Shown here: one piece after another, positions 24,005 to 31,783 of the stretch
How the letters are laid out: each line of letters opens with the position of its first letter
How positions within the stretch are numbered: the first letter of the stretch is position 1
NCBI GenBank assembly: GCA_023419375.1
Contig: JAEZYD010000028.1
Location: 1-43,973 of the forward strand
Length of the DNA stretch: 43,973 nucleotides
Reading direction: 5' to 3'
From: Pseudomonadota bacterium
Lineage (GTDB): Bacteria > Desulfobacterota > Desulfovibrionia > Desulfovibrionales > Desulfovibrionaceae
Notes under the pieces: model-generated
Told to the model about the DNA's origin: nothing
The model's database searches: none
Seen by the model: only the letters and a program-made list of their open reading frames with translations
Made by a program: the position numbers and the translations under genes

Positions 24005-24541
24005 ATGGACAAGAGCATCACTAACAATGTGGCGAGGGCCGATGGTTTGTTTACGGTGCAGGATAAAATCGGCAATCTGGGCCTTTCAACTATAAAAACT
24101 GTAATCAAGCAGGCTCCTGAAGCTGGGAACGGGCATATCGCGATCGCTCAGACAGACCTTCATGTCGGGGACATTCACGTTTCCATGCCAGGATTTGCAA
24201 CGCCGGATACGGCAAATGGCGGGGCACCACATCAACTGCTGGATGATTCGTTACGCAGCTCATTAGACGCGGCGGTAGCTTGCATTCAGGCTTTGTGTGC
24301 AGAAAAACGGCAGGCAAGCGTGTGGCAGAGTCCACCATCACCACGCCAAGCTTCAACCAAAAAGCCCATCAGCGACAGCCAAGTAAACTTTATCAATAGG
24401 CTAGCGCGAGGGGCAAAGCCTGACACGTTAGCACGTGATCTGGTGGGCAAGGCTTTGGCAGATTGCACTTGTGCAGATGCAGATAAGATTATTAAGTCGC
24501 TGAAAGCCAACGACCAAGTTAACGGCAAAGTGCCCTGGTAA
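24005..24541 (+). CDS. Unknown protein, C-terminal domain shared with gene at 24937
   Basis: A 178-residue protein that I do not recognise. The N-terminal two thirds are polar with no clear motif. The last 50 residues (ISDSQVNFINRLARGAKPDTLARD, then ADADKIIKSLK) resemble the small domain that makes up the whole 69-residue protein at 24937 (ASDKQLCYAYDLAERQGLD, then TANEASQLIDLLK). This module (S/A-S/D-x-Q-x-x-x, helix, helix) occurs at the C-terminus of various plasmid and phage DNA-metabolism proteins. The ATG at 24005 is chosen for its AGGAGG four bases upstream; the longer frame starts inside the previous gene. Same operon as 23448. Confidence 0.65.
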   Translation: MDKSITNNVARADGLFTVQDKIGNLGLSTIKTVIKQAPEAGNGHIAIAQTDLHVGDIHVSMPGFATPDTANGGAPHQLLDDSLRSSLDAAVACIQALCAEKRQASVWQSPPSPRQASTKKPISDSQVNFINRLARGAKPDTLARDLVGKALADCTCADADKIIKSLKANDQVNGKVPW

Positions 24542-24551
24542 ATATTTGTGG

Positions 24552-24580
24552 CAAGGGGGGGTGATTCTCATCCCCCTTGT
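24552..24580 (+). terminator. Hairpin after the unknown gene
   Basis: CAAGGGGG (24552-24559) pairs with CCCCCTTG (24572-24579), and inner bases can extend it. No T-run follows, so it may act as a partial terminator or a processing site inside the small-gene cluster. Confidence 0.4.
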
Positions 24581-24638
24581 CAGTCTATTATATGCATTCC
24601 CACATCTACCCTTATCAGCCCAATAGGCAGGAGAGCAC

Positions 24639-24920
24639 ATGCAAGAATACTGGCAACTCAATTTTGAGCGTTCTGAAAGACTAATTAACCATGGCATCGG
24701 TACAGAAGCATTCTTTAAATCCATAGAACAGGAATTGCCGCCTGTGATGTCACGAGCTGAACTGTCAAGGGCTACAGGAGGGCTCATTTCAGCCAAAACG
24801 CTCTCAAACGAGGACGCCATGCACAAAGGCCCTGCAGAGCGCGTACGGGCAGGGTCAAAGATTGGCTATACCCGCGCCTCAGCCATGGCGTACATTCGAA
24901 AAAAATTTCAACTATTATGA
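24639..24920 (+). CDS. Small DNA-binding protein, AlpA/excisionase-like
   Basis: A 93-residue protein. After a helical N-terminus (about residues 1-36) comes MSRAELSRATGGLISAKTL, then SNEDAMHKGP and IGYTRASAMAYIRKKF. This is the same winged-helix layout as the protein at 22837 (TL-N-D-x-x-GP), here with a clearer MSRAEL helix at the start of the domain. The ATG has AGGAG six bases upstream. It precedes the 69-residue gene by 16 bases. Likely a regulator of the element; the target is unknown. Confidence 0.65.
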   Translation: MQEYWQLNFERSERLINHGIGTEAFFKSIEQELPPVMSRAELSRATGGLISAKTLSNEDAMHKGPAERVRAGSKIGYTRASAMAYIRKKFQLL

Positions 24921-24936
24921 CAAATTTGAGGTGATT

Positions 24937-25146
24937 ATGTACGATTTTACCCCGCACAGGGCCAATCAGCCTGCTTCTGACAAGCAACTTTGCTATGCCT
25001 ATGACCTCGCGGAGCGGCAGGGCCTAGACGCTGAAGCACTTTGTTCCATAAACTTTCACAAGGAATATAGCGATATGACAGCAAATGAGGCCAGCCAGCT
25101 CATTGATCTGCTAAAGCAAAGAATAGACCCTAGCTATATGCAATAG
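24937..25146 (+). CDS. Small protein of unknown function (ASDKQ-type domain)
   Basis: A 69-residue protein that consists almost entirely of the domain found at the C-terminus of the gene at 24005: ASDKQLCYAYDLAERQGLD, a spacer, then NEASQLIDLLKQ. Two or three short helices are predicted by eye. GAGGTG lies just before the ATG. It is the last gene of the small-gene cluster before the defence locus. No function is assigned. Confidence 0.6.
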   Translation: MYDFTPHRANQPASDKQLCYAYDLAERQGLDAEALCSINFHKEYSDMTANEASQLIDLLKQRIDPSYMQ

Positions 25147-25299
25147 CAATCATAATGAAACCTTGAACCTCAATCACAGTGCTTTTTATCCTTTAGAGTC
25201 GAAACCTCCAACACGCCGCGAGTTATTCTTGGTGGCCTATTTTTACTTTTTTTGCTATATCCACGGCACCTCAGCACCCTGAATAACAAGGACAACAGC

Positions 25300-28200
25300 A
25301 TGGCTATTCCTACCCTTTTTGAAGTGTGCACCCCTCGGGCAGACGTATTGCAGGGGCACATGGCAGAATCTGACTTTGCTGCCGATCTTGCCCAAGTTCT
25401 TAAAGGGCAGGCCCCCCCGGCCTATCAGGATGCCGCGTTATTTTTTGCCAACACTCATCCGACACGTGGGCTGCAAAACTTGCTCAAGAATGTATGTCTG
25501 CGGCTTTCGGGCCGCAATGAGCAGGTGGCCTCCATCTTCCGGTTGGATACCAACTACGGTGGCGGTAAAACCCATTCCCTTATTGCCCTTGCGCACGCAG
25601 CAAGGGGCATGCGGGGTGTTGCTAATAAGTCCGAGTTTATGGACCCAGAGTTGATACCCGCTGCAACGGTGCGTGTAGCAGCCTTTGATGGTGAAAATGC
25701 AGACCCCATCAACGGACATACATTGGGGGATGGCGTCGTAGCACATACCCCTTGGGGTGAGTTGGCCTACGCTCTTGGTGGCAGTGCCGGTTTCAACAGA
25801 ATCCAAAAAAGCGACTCCCAGGGGGTAGCACCGGGCGCAGCTGTTCTATCTGAACTTATGGGTGATACCCCCACGCTTATCCTTATAGATGAACTTTCCA
25901 TCTATTTGCGCAAGCAGGGTGCCAAAGACATGCAAATGGCAGCCAAACAGCTTACAGCCTTTTTGACGGCACTGTTCAAAGCTGTAGAATCTTCCCCCTG
26001 CACAGCACTAGTTTTTACGCTGGCCATTGGGAAAAAAGACGAGAAAGCCATTGACGCATATAGCCAGGAAAATCAGGCTATCGTAGACATGATGCGCGAG
26101 GCTGAAAGTGTTTCTGCCCGCAAAGCCACCTTGTTGGATCCCACAGAAGAAGACGAAACCGTCCAGGTGTTGCGGCGCAGGTTGTTTGACCATGTGGATG
26201 AAGCAGGGGCACAACAGATAGCAGCCGCCTATGCTCGCCTGTGGGATGCCAACAAAGACTATTTGCCCGAGTATGGTCTGCAGGAACGCACAGCCGTAGC
26301 CTTTCGTCAGAGCTTTCCACTGCACCCAGACCTCATAACGACCCTCAAGGAAAAAACGTCCACCCTGAGCAATTTTCAACGAGTACGAGGCATGCTGCGT
26401 CTTTTGGGGCGAACGATTGCCCGGCTGTGGGCGCTGCGCCCACAAGATGCCTATGCCGTGCACGTGCACCATATTGATCTTGCATACAGCCCCATACGGC
26501 AAGAAATACTTACCAAACTCGGCCAAAGTGCTTTTTCTCCGGCCTTATGTGCTGACATCGCGGCTCCCCATGACGCCAAACTCTCTCTGGCCCAAGAAAT
26601 AGACGCCCGTTGTTATCTGGACATGCCGCCATATGCGTCCTACGTGGCCAAAACCATTTTTTTAAATACGCTAGCATTTAACGAAAACCTCAAAGGTGCC
26701 ACAGAAAACACCCTGCGTTACGCAATGCTTTCTCCGGGCACGGAATTAAGCTTTATTGATGATGCCATCCGGCGATTCAAACAGGAATCTGCCTACCTTG
26801 ACGACAGGCCTAATCGGCCATTGCGATTCATGGCCGAACCCAATTTGACTATGATGATCCAGAATCAGGAACGCAACATAGACCCTGGTGATGTCCGCGC
26901 CCGTCTCAACGACAGTATAAAGGAAATTTTCAGAGGCGATATATTCAGCACCGTGGTTTTCCCAAGCATGTCTGGCGATATTGATGACACAAGTACAGAA
27001 AAACCGCAGTTGGTCGTTATGGGCTACGAGGCTTGCCCATTGCTAGCAACAGCAGCACAGGTTCAGGTGCCAGAGCTTATTGACAAAATGTTTTGCCATA
27101 AAAACAGCGAAGGATTGCCCCGCATCAACCGAAATAATTTGGTTTTTATTGTTGCTGACCAAAGCAGACTTGACGACATGAAAAACCGTGTTCGCCGTCG
27201 GCTAGCACTGGAAGACATGCGCAATCCCGCCCTGCAGCAGGACTTAGCCGCTCATCAGAAAGAACAGCTCAACGAACAGTACCGTAAGTCGGAACAGGAG
27301 GTGGCCCTCTGCATCCAGCAGGCATATCGGCATGTGTTTTACCCCTCCAAAGAGGGCATTGCTGGGTCTGTGCTCCCCTTGGCCCACACTACTATCGAAT
27401 TACAAAATGCTTCGGCCAACCCCGGCTCTGGCCAGCGACAGGTGGTGCGCGTACTGCAGGGCGTGAACAAAATACGCCTAGATGGTGATAACCCAGATTC
27501 ACCACTTTTTATCATTAATAGGACCCCCCTCAAGAAAGGGCAGATTACCACGAGCACCCTGTTCAATGAATATCGACGTGACCCCGCGCTGCCCATGCTA
27601 GCTGGCCTCAATGTTTTTTTGCGCTCAATCAGAACCGGCATTGAGCAAGGGGAATTTGTCTATAAAAATGGGGATCTTGTATGTGGCAAAGGTGATCCAT
27701 TCCCAAGTATAGAGATCAACGAGCAAGCTCAGGTGCTTACCAGCATTTTTGCTAGGGAAAACAAAATCTGGCCCAAACCAGTAGAGCCATCAAATTCACT
27801 ATCCCCCGGAACAGACACGGGCACGGGCGGTATTGCAGCCAAACCAACCCCTAGCTATAGTACATCAGTAAATACCAACACAGAGAACTCAGGGGGGCTC
27901 CAGGAAGGGTTAAATCCCTATGGAGAAGAGGCCGCAGTGAGCCAGGAGGGAGTGCTCAAAGAAGCCTTAGCCATTCTTTGGGAAAAGGCCCGACAAAAGC
28001 ACTTTTTAGCCATTGCCACTCTGGATTTGAAAATCTATGACGCTCAAGACGCTTTTACCTTGCTTGCAGCGGTAGCATCGTTGTCTACGTACGACAAAAG
28101 GGTGCAACTTGAAGTTAATTTTGAGACTAGCGACCATAGTACCATTTCCATTTCTCTTAATGGCTCCACCGCCAGCGCACAGCAACTTAAGGATTTTTTA

Positions 28201-28374
28201 CAGCCTCAGTTGCGGGCTGCACTAGATAAAGAATTTTCAGCCATATTCACCATATGCTTTGCAAATGGCTTGAGCCTTGCCGAGACCGCACCGGAAGATC
28301 TGGCCGAGAAATTGACACGCATAGGTGGTGTCACCGCCTACGTTACTGCCACCGCCCAACGGCAGGGAGCTTGA
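25300..28374 (+). CDS. DUF499 ATPase, first gene of the defence locus
   Basis: A 1024-residue P-loop ATPase of the DUF499 family. Walker A is NYGGGKTH (residues 85-92), and Walker B is LILIDELSIYL (Asp197-Glu198). The middle is long and helical (DUF499 body). A Pro/Ser/Thr-rich linker lies at about 825-870, followed by a C-terminal domain of about 140 residues. DUF499 proteins are repeatedly found with DUF1156 methyltransferases and SNF2 helicases in defence islands, and are taken to be the ATPase of a restriction-like system. The ATG at 25300 is chosen because AAGGA precedes it and family-like sequence (IPTLFEVCTPRADVLQG) starts there; an in-frame start 48 bases upstream is unlikely. Four bases separate it from the next gene. 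Molecular role untested here. Confidence 0.88.
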   Translation: MAIPTLFEVCTPRADVLQGHMAESDFAADLAQVLKGQAPPAYQDAALFFANTHPTRGLQNLLKNVCLRLSGRNEQVASIFRLDTNYGGGKTHSLIALAHAARGMRGVANKSEFMDPELIPAATVRVAAFDGENADPINGHTLGDGVVAHTPWGELAYALGGSAGFNRIQKSDSQGVAPGAAVLSELMGDTPTLILIDELSIYLRKQGAKDMQMAAKQLTAFLTALFKAVESSPCTALVFTLAIGKKDEKAIDAYSQENQAIVDMMREAESVSARKATLLDPTEEDETVQVLRRRLFDHVDEAGAQQIAAAYARLWDANKDYLPEYGLQERTAVAFRQSFPLHPDLITTLKEKTSTLSNFQRVRGMLRLLGRTIARLWALRPQDAYAVHVHHIDLAYSPIRQEILTKLGQSAFSPALCADIAAPHDAKLSLAQEIDARCYLDMPPYASYVAKTIFLNTLAFNENLKGATENTLRYAMLSPGTELSFIDDAIRRFKQESAYLDDRPNRPLRFMAEPNLTMMIQNQERNIDPGDVRARLNDSIKEIFRGDIFSTVVFPSMSGDIDDTSTEKPQLVVMGYEACPLLATAAQVQVPELIDKMFCHKNSEGLPRINRNNLVFIVADQSRLDDMKNRVRRRLALEDMRNPALQQDLAAHQKEQLNEQYRKSEQEVALCIQQAYRHVFYPSKEGIAGSVLPLAHTTIELQNASANPGSGQRQVVRVLQGVNKIRLDGDNPDSPLFIINRTPLKKGQITTSTLFNEYRRDPALPMLAGLNVFLRSIRTGIEQGEFVYKNGDLVCGKGDPFPSIEINEQAQVLTSIFARENKIWPKPVEPSNSLSPGTDTGTGGIAAKPTPSYSTSVNTNTENSGGLQEGLNPYGEEAAVSQEGVLKEALAILWEKARQKHFLAIATLDLKIYDAQDAFTLLAAVASLSTYDKRVQLEVNFETSDHSTISISLNGSTASAQQLKDFLQPQLRAALDKEFSAIFTICFANGLSLAETAPEDLAEKLTRIGGVTAYVTATAQRQGA

Positions 28375-28378
28375 ATAC

Positions 28379-28852
28379 ATGTCGGCAGCAATTACCATCA
28401 AGACGGAACACAGCTCGGCTCTTAAGCCTGTTTATGAGCTCAAGGCTCGCAACCATGGGCCAGATGATCTAGAACTTGAAATTTGGCAAATACCCTGTGC
28501 TGCTACTCCGCACATTGCCAAGCCTCTGCGTATAGCTGGGTTACGCGGCCGCAACATGGCTCTGGTAGAAACACAGATTTTGCGTCGTCTAAAACGTATA
28601 GGCATTAGCGTCGCGCCGTTGGGCGACATGGTGCAGCACTTTGCCCTGGACGAAGAAATGGCCCTTAATTTGGGACTGCTTTGCCGAGTATTGGCTCCTA
28701 TGCGCAGTGCAGAGCGTATGCGTGCTATTGCCCAGCACATAGAGAACATGGACCGGGAGGAAGCAGCCTACTGGTTGGGTATGGCCATGCACCGCAAATA
28801 TCCCCGACGGGTATTGTGTGCTCTGCGCCTTTTGCTCACCGATCCCAGGTAG
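28379..28852 (+). CDS. Small companion of the DUF499 ATPase, unknown function
   Basis: A 158-residue protein that I cannot place with certainty. It starts with a likely beta-rich half (ITIKTEHSSALKPVYELKARN, DLELEIWQIPC), followed by helices (GRNMALVETQILRRLKRIG, MRSAERMRAIAQHIENMDREEAAYWLGMAMHR). There are no catalytic motifs. It sits four bases after the DUF499 gene, with AGGGAG upstream inside that gene, so both are co-translated. Loci of this kind often have a small uncharacterised gene next to the ATPase (DUF3780 in some), and this may be the equivalent; a partner or specificity subunit is a guess. Confidence 0.7.
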   Translation: MSAAITIKTEHSSALKPVYELKARNHGPDDLELEIWQIPCAATPHIAKPLRIAGLRGRNMALVETQILRRLKRIGISVAPLGDMVQHFALDEEMALNLGLLCRVLAPMRSAERMRAIAQHIENMDREEAAYWLGMAMHRKYPRRVLCALRLLLTDPR

Positions 28853-28909
28853 CATTGATTCTTCATTGCAAACTGAGCCTTAAGGCAATATTTAAAAATC
28901 ACAACTTTC

Positions 28910-28953
28910 GTTAATGAGAATCAGTTGAAACATTAGCAATAAATTAGTAATAT
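28910..28953 (+). promoter_or_regulatory. Promoter of the PilZ-like gene with Fur-box-like overlap
   Basis: TTGAAA (28925-28930), 17-base spacer, TAATAT (28948-28953): a good sigma-70-type promoter. A Fur-box-like sequence at 28910-28928 matches the classical 19-base E. coli consensus at 13 positions and overlaps the -35 box. The promoter is well supported by sequence, the Fur site only weakly. Confidence 0.55.
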
Positions 28954-29067
28954 CGGCAGCTAGAAATTTTTTTTAGACACAGAAACCAGTGATAGCTAAT
29001 ATGCTGATTGCCATTAACTTGTACCAGACTTTAAAAAGGTTATTTTATATGCATCATGAGGTCTTGT

Positions 29068-29952
29068 ATGTCTGAAATACAAGAAAATAACAGCAATGTA
29101 CCTAAAGCAAACATTTATGAAATCTATACTGCTGCATACAACGCCCAAACACTTGTCAAGATTACTGGCTGCATTCAGAACGATGACAAGCTGACAGATA
29201 TAACATGCTATGGACGCATCAAGAGTGTGGATGGCCGTGAAGCTCTTGTTGTAATTGCTGAGCAGGAGGTTTTGTCGCGCCCGGGCAAAATTTATCCTAA
29301 TGAATTTGAGTACTTTTTTTGCCTGGACAAAGACTATCCGCAACGCATGCGTCTGGGCTACCTGGGTACCGGCAAGATTTTGGATGTTATTACTGATGCA
29401 AGTGGCAGTATAACGGCCTTGCAACTGCGCTTTTCTGCCAAGGGTGTTGAACGCCGCATGCGCCGAGACAGGCGCATTGACTGGCAGCCGGAATACGCAA
29501 AAACTTCTGGCGTCTTTCGCCTTGATGCCATACCGCAGGACAAAACAGAGCTGAAAAATCTGATCGAACAGCATTACCGCCTCTTTGGAGAAACAAAGCA
29601 GATTGTTAACATTTCTGCGGCAGGGGCCTGCGCACTGCTGCCTGATGAGGCAGAACTGAAAAGCCTTTCTGCAGAGCATTTACTGCTCTACATCATCTCG
29701 GACGGGCTCGACATATTGAGCGCCGCCCATATTTTTTTGTGCAAAAAGATTGGCGTTGCCAGCAGCAGCGTGAGCAATATGCTAAAGCTGCGCATGCATT
29801 TCACCCACGAGCTTGACCTGAACAACAGCACACTCAACCTCTCATGGGTAGAAATATCAAATTCTGGCTCTAAGCGGCTTGGCAGATTTATTGATGAATA
29901 CTGCCACAGCGAAAACGGCGACTTTGATATTATACAGCCGGGGCATAACTAG
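29068..29952 (+). CDS. PilZ-like (YcgR-type) protein
   Basis: A 294-residue protein. The N-terminal half (about residues 15-110) is a beta-rich domain like the YcgR-N/flagellar-brake domain. The next part carries PilZ signature elements: an Arg cluster (ERRMRRDRRIDW, about 129-140, RxxxR) and NISAAGA (about 186-192, matching N-x-S-x-x-G). PilZ domains bind cyclic di-GMP. The last 100 residues are helical and unassigned. I chose the ATG at 29068 because GAGGT precedes it by five bases; an ATG four codons earlier lacks this. It has its own promoter and lies between the small DUF499 companion and the ImmA-PIN pair, so it seems inserted in the defence locus. A link to defence is not shown. Confidence 0.65.
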   Translation: MSEIQENNSNVPKANIYEIYTAAYNAQTLVKITGCIQNDDKLTDITCYGRIKSVDGREALVVIAEQEVLSRPGKIYPNEFEYFFCLDKDYPQRMRLGYLGTGKILDVITDASGSITALQLRFSAKGVERRMRRDRRIDWQPEYAKTSGVFRLDAIPQDKTELKNLIEQHYRLFGETKQIVNISAAGACALLPDEAELKSLSAEHLLLYIISDGLDILSAAHIFLCKKIGVASSSVSNMLKLRMHFTHELDLNNSTLNLSWVEISNSGSKRLGRFIDEYCHSENGDFDIIQPGHN

Positions 29953-30002
29953 ATTGTAACATCGCACTGCTATCATTTTGAGTGCAATATAAAAAACGTC
30001 AG

Positions 30003-30038
30003 TATTATATCCTCTGATATGCTTGCGCATATCAGAGG
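30003..30038. promoter_or_regulatory. Perfect palindrome at the start of the ImmA-PIN operon (operator or terminator)
   Basis: A 12-bp perfect inverted repeat (30011-30022 and 30027-30038, loop TTGC) begins two bases after TATTAT (30003-30008), a good -10 box, so it would overlap the transcription start. The best -35 match, TTGAGT, is 19 bases away, which is wide. There is no T-run after the stem. Position and symmetry favour an operator for the XRE protein encoded 19 bases downstream, although a weak terminator for the PilZ-like gene is also possible. Confidence 0.55.
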
Positions 30039-30056
30039 GGTTATTGTCATTAGCTC

Positions 30057-31268
30057 ATGAGTGTAAATGTGATGGAAAAACAGGTCATTCCAGTCAACCC
30101 GGCCTTGTTGCAATGGGCACGCCAGACCGCTGGCCTGAGCTTGCGAGATGCAGCCCTGCGTGCAGGCATAACGCCTCCCCGAAGAAAAAAGGGAGAACCT
30201 TCCCTTTCGCCTGAAGACCGTCTGCTTGCTTGGGAACACGGTGAGGAAACACCAACAATGGCCCAGCTAAGCGATATTGCCAAAGCATACCACAGGCCGC
30301 TGGTAACATTTTTTTTGTCTGAGCCACCTCAAAATGTTTCCCCCCTAGCAGATTATAGAACCGTGCAGAATGCTGCGTCGCAAGAAAGCCCAGAGTTCTC
30401 AGCACTCAAACGACGTATTTTCTTGTTGCATCGTGAACTGTGTGCCATTGCCAAAGAAGAAAATACCCCCAACCTACCTTTTGTCGGTTCTTGCAAAGTC
30501 TCTGATGGAGTTGTCAAGATTGTTGCGTCTCTGCGCCAGCATCTTGGGATGGATACAGGCATAATGGAAGAAGTTGGACATGGGGATTTTTTTACATGGC
30601 TGCGCGACAGAACACAGCAGCTTGGTATTTATGTCCTGCTGATGGGGGATCTTGGCAGTCACCACACTAGAATCGATCCCGAAGAATTCCGTGGTATAGC
30701 TATAGCCGATGCCCAGGTTCCTTTGGTTGTTGTAAATAAGAACGATGCAAAAGCCGCCATGCTGTTTACCCTAGCCCATGAGCTGGCACATCTCTGGCTT
30801 GGTGCAAGTGGTGTTTCCAATGCCAATGCATTTGCTAGTGTGCACGACCATAAAAAGGACGAAGTATTTTGTAATGCCGTTGCCGCAGAATTCCTGGTGC
30901 CACAGGATGCCTTGCAACAGGCATGGCCAGGGCACACTGATGACCTGCCACAAAGCGTAAAACTTCTTTCCCGTAAATTTAGAGTGAGTGAAGAAGTGAT
31001 TGCACGCAGACTGGCAGATATTGGAATCGTGAGTGCTGCAGAATACAGCGAACTATTACGAATGTACCAAGCTCGCTGGCATAAACAGAAAGAAAAAAAC
31101 AAAGGCACTTCTGGGGGACCAGATTCCAATACCCTTGCACGCTATTGGTTGGGGCATAAAACCCTCACAACCCTCATGCGTGCCACCAATGCTGGCCTGA
31201 TTACCATGCAAGATGCGGCCCGCACCATCAATATGTCTGCGAGTCGTTTTGCGAGAGTGGCGGAATGA
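30057..31268 (+). CDS. XRE-ImmA/IrrE-type regulator-protease
   Basis: A 403-residue fusion. An N-terminal XRE-type helix-turn-helix (about residues 20-90: WARQTAGLSLRDAALRAG, TMAQLSDIAKAYHRPL) is followed by an ImmA/IrrE-type zinc metallopeptidase domain with HELAH (His241-Glu242, His245) in the segment FTLAHELAHLWLG. A short C-terminal part follows. Such proteins often cleave or bind a partner repressor and commonly act as antitoxin or regulator beside a DUF4411 gene, as here: the next gene overlaps by four bases (ATGA). The start is uncertain: ATG at 30057 or 30072, neither with a strong ribosome binding site. The palindrome just upstream is the likely autoregulatory site. Confidence 0.88.
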   Translation: MSVNVMEKQVIPVNPALLQWARQTAGLSLRDAALRAGITPPRRKKGEPSLSPEDRLLAWEHGEETPTMAQLSDIAKAYHRPLVTFFLSEPPQNVSPLADYRTVQNAASQESPEFSALKRRIFLLHRELCAIAKEENTPNLPFVGSCKVSDGVVKIVASLRQHLGMDTGIMEEVGHGDFFTWLRDRTQQLGIYVLLMGDLGSHHTRIDPEEFRGIAIADAQVPLVVVNKNDAKAAMLFTLAHELAHLWLGASGVSNANAFASVHDHKKDEVFCNAVAAEFLVPQDALQQAWPGHTDDLPQSVKLLSRKFRVSEEVIARRLADIGIVSAAEYSELLRMYQARWHKQKEKNKGTSGGPDSNTLARYWLGHKTLTTLMRATNAGLITMQDAARTINMSASRFARVAE

Positions 31269-31738
31269 CCTATATTCTTGATGCCAATTTTTTTATTGAA
31301 GCTAACCGCTTCCACTTGCCCATAGAGCAACATCCCGCTTTCTGGAGCTGGCTTGCCAATCTGGCAGTAAACCATACCATCTCAATTCCCCACGCCGTAT
31401 ATGAGGAATTAATGGTAGGCAAGGACGCCATATCCGCATGGCTGGCACCACTCAAAGCAGACCTTGTTAATGATACTGCGGCTGTTACACAAATAAGCAG
31501 GGTCATGGCAGAAGGGTATGGTGCTATCGACGAGGTAACTCTTGAAAAACTCAGAGCGGACCCGTGGGTTATTGCTCAAGCCTTGGCTCAAGGGCGCACT
31601 GTAGTCACCTCTGAAAAGCCGGGGCGGCATACAGCACCACACAACAAAAAAATTTCTTCTGTCTGCCAGTCTCTTCACGTTCCCTGCCAGACAATAACCG
31701 CCTTCCTCTGGGATGTGCGCACCCAACTCCCCGTATAA
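31265..31738 (+). CDS. DUF4411 PIN-like protein, probable toxin
   Basis: A 157-residue protein of the PIN-like DUF4411 family. It opens with YILDANFFIEANR, supplying the first acidic residue, and has EELMVGKD, then ADPWVIAQALAQGRTVVTSEKP, the block with the distal acid and the conserved Ser/Glu. PIN proteins are metal-dependent RNases and form the toxin of many toxin-antitoxin pairs. It overlaps the upstream XRE-ImmA gene by four bases, the usual layout of this pair. Target RNA is unknown. Confidence 0.82.
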   Translation: MTYILDANFFIEANRFHLPIEQHPAFWSWLANLAVNHTISIPHAVYEELMVGKDAISAWLAPLKADLVNDTAAVTQISRVMAEGYGAIDEVTLEKLRADPWVIAQALAQGRTVVTSEKPGRHTAPHNKKISSVCQSLHVPCQTITAFLWDVRTQLPV

Positions 31739-31783
31739 ACATTGCTACGCTCAGTGCGTGGTTCCCCCCCATAAGGATTTGCC

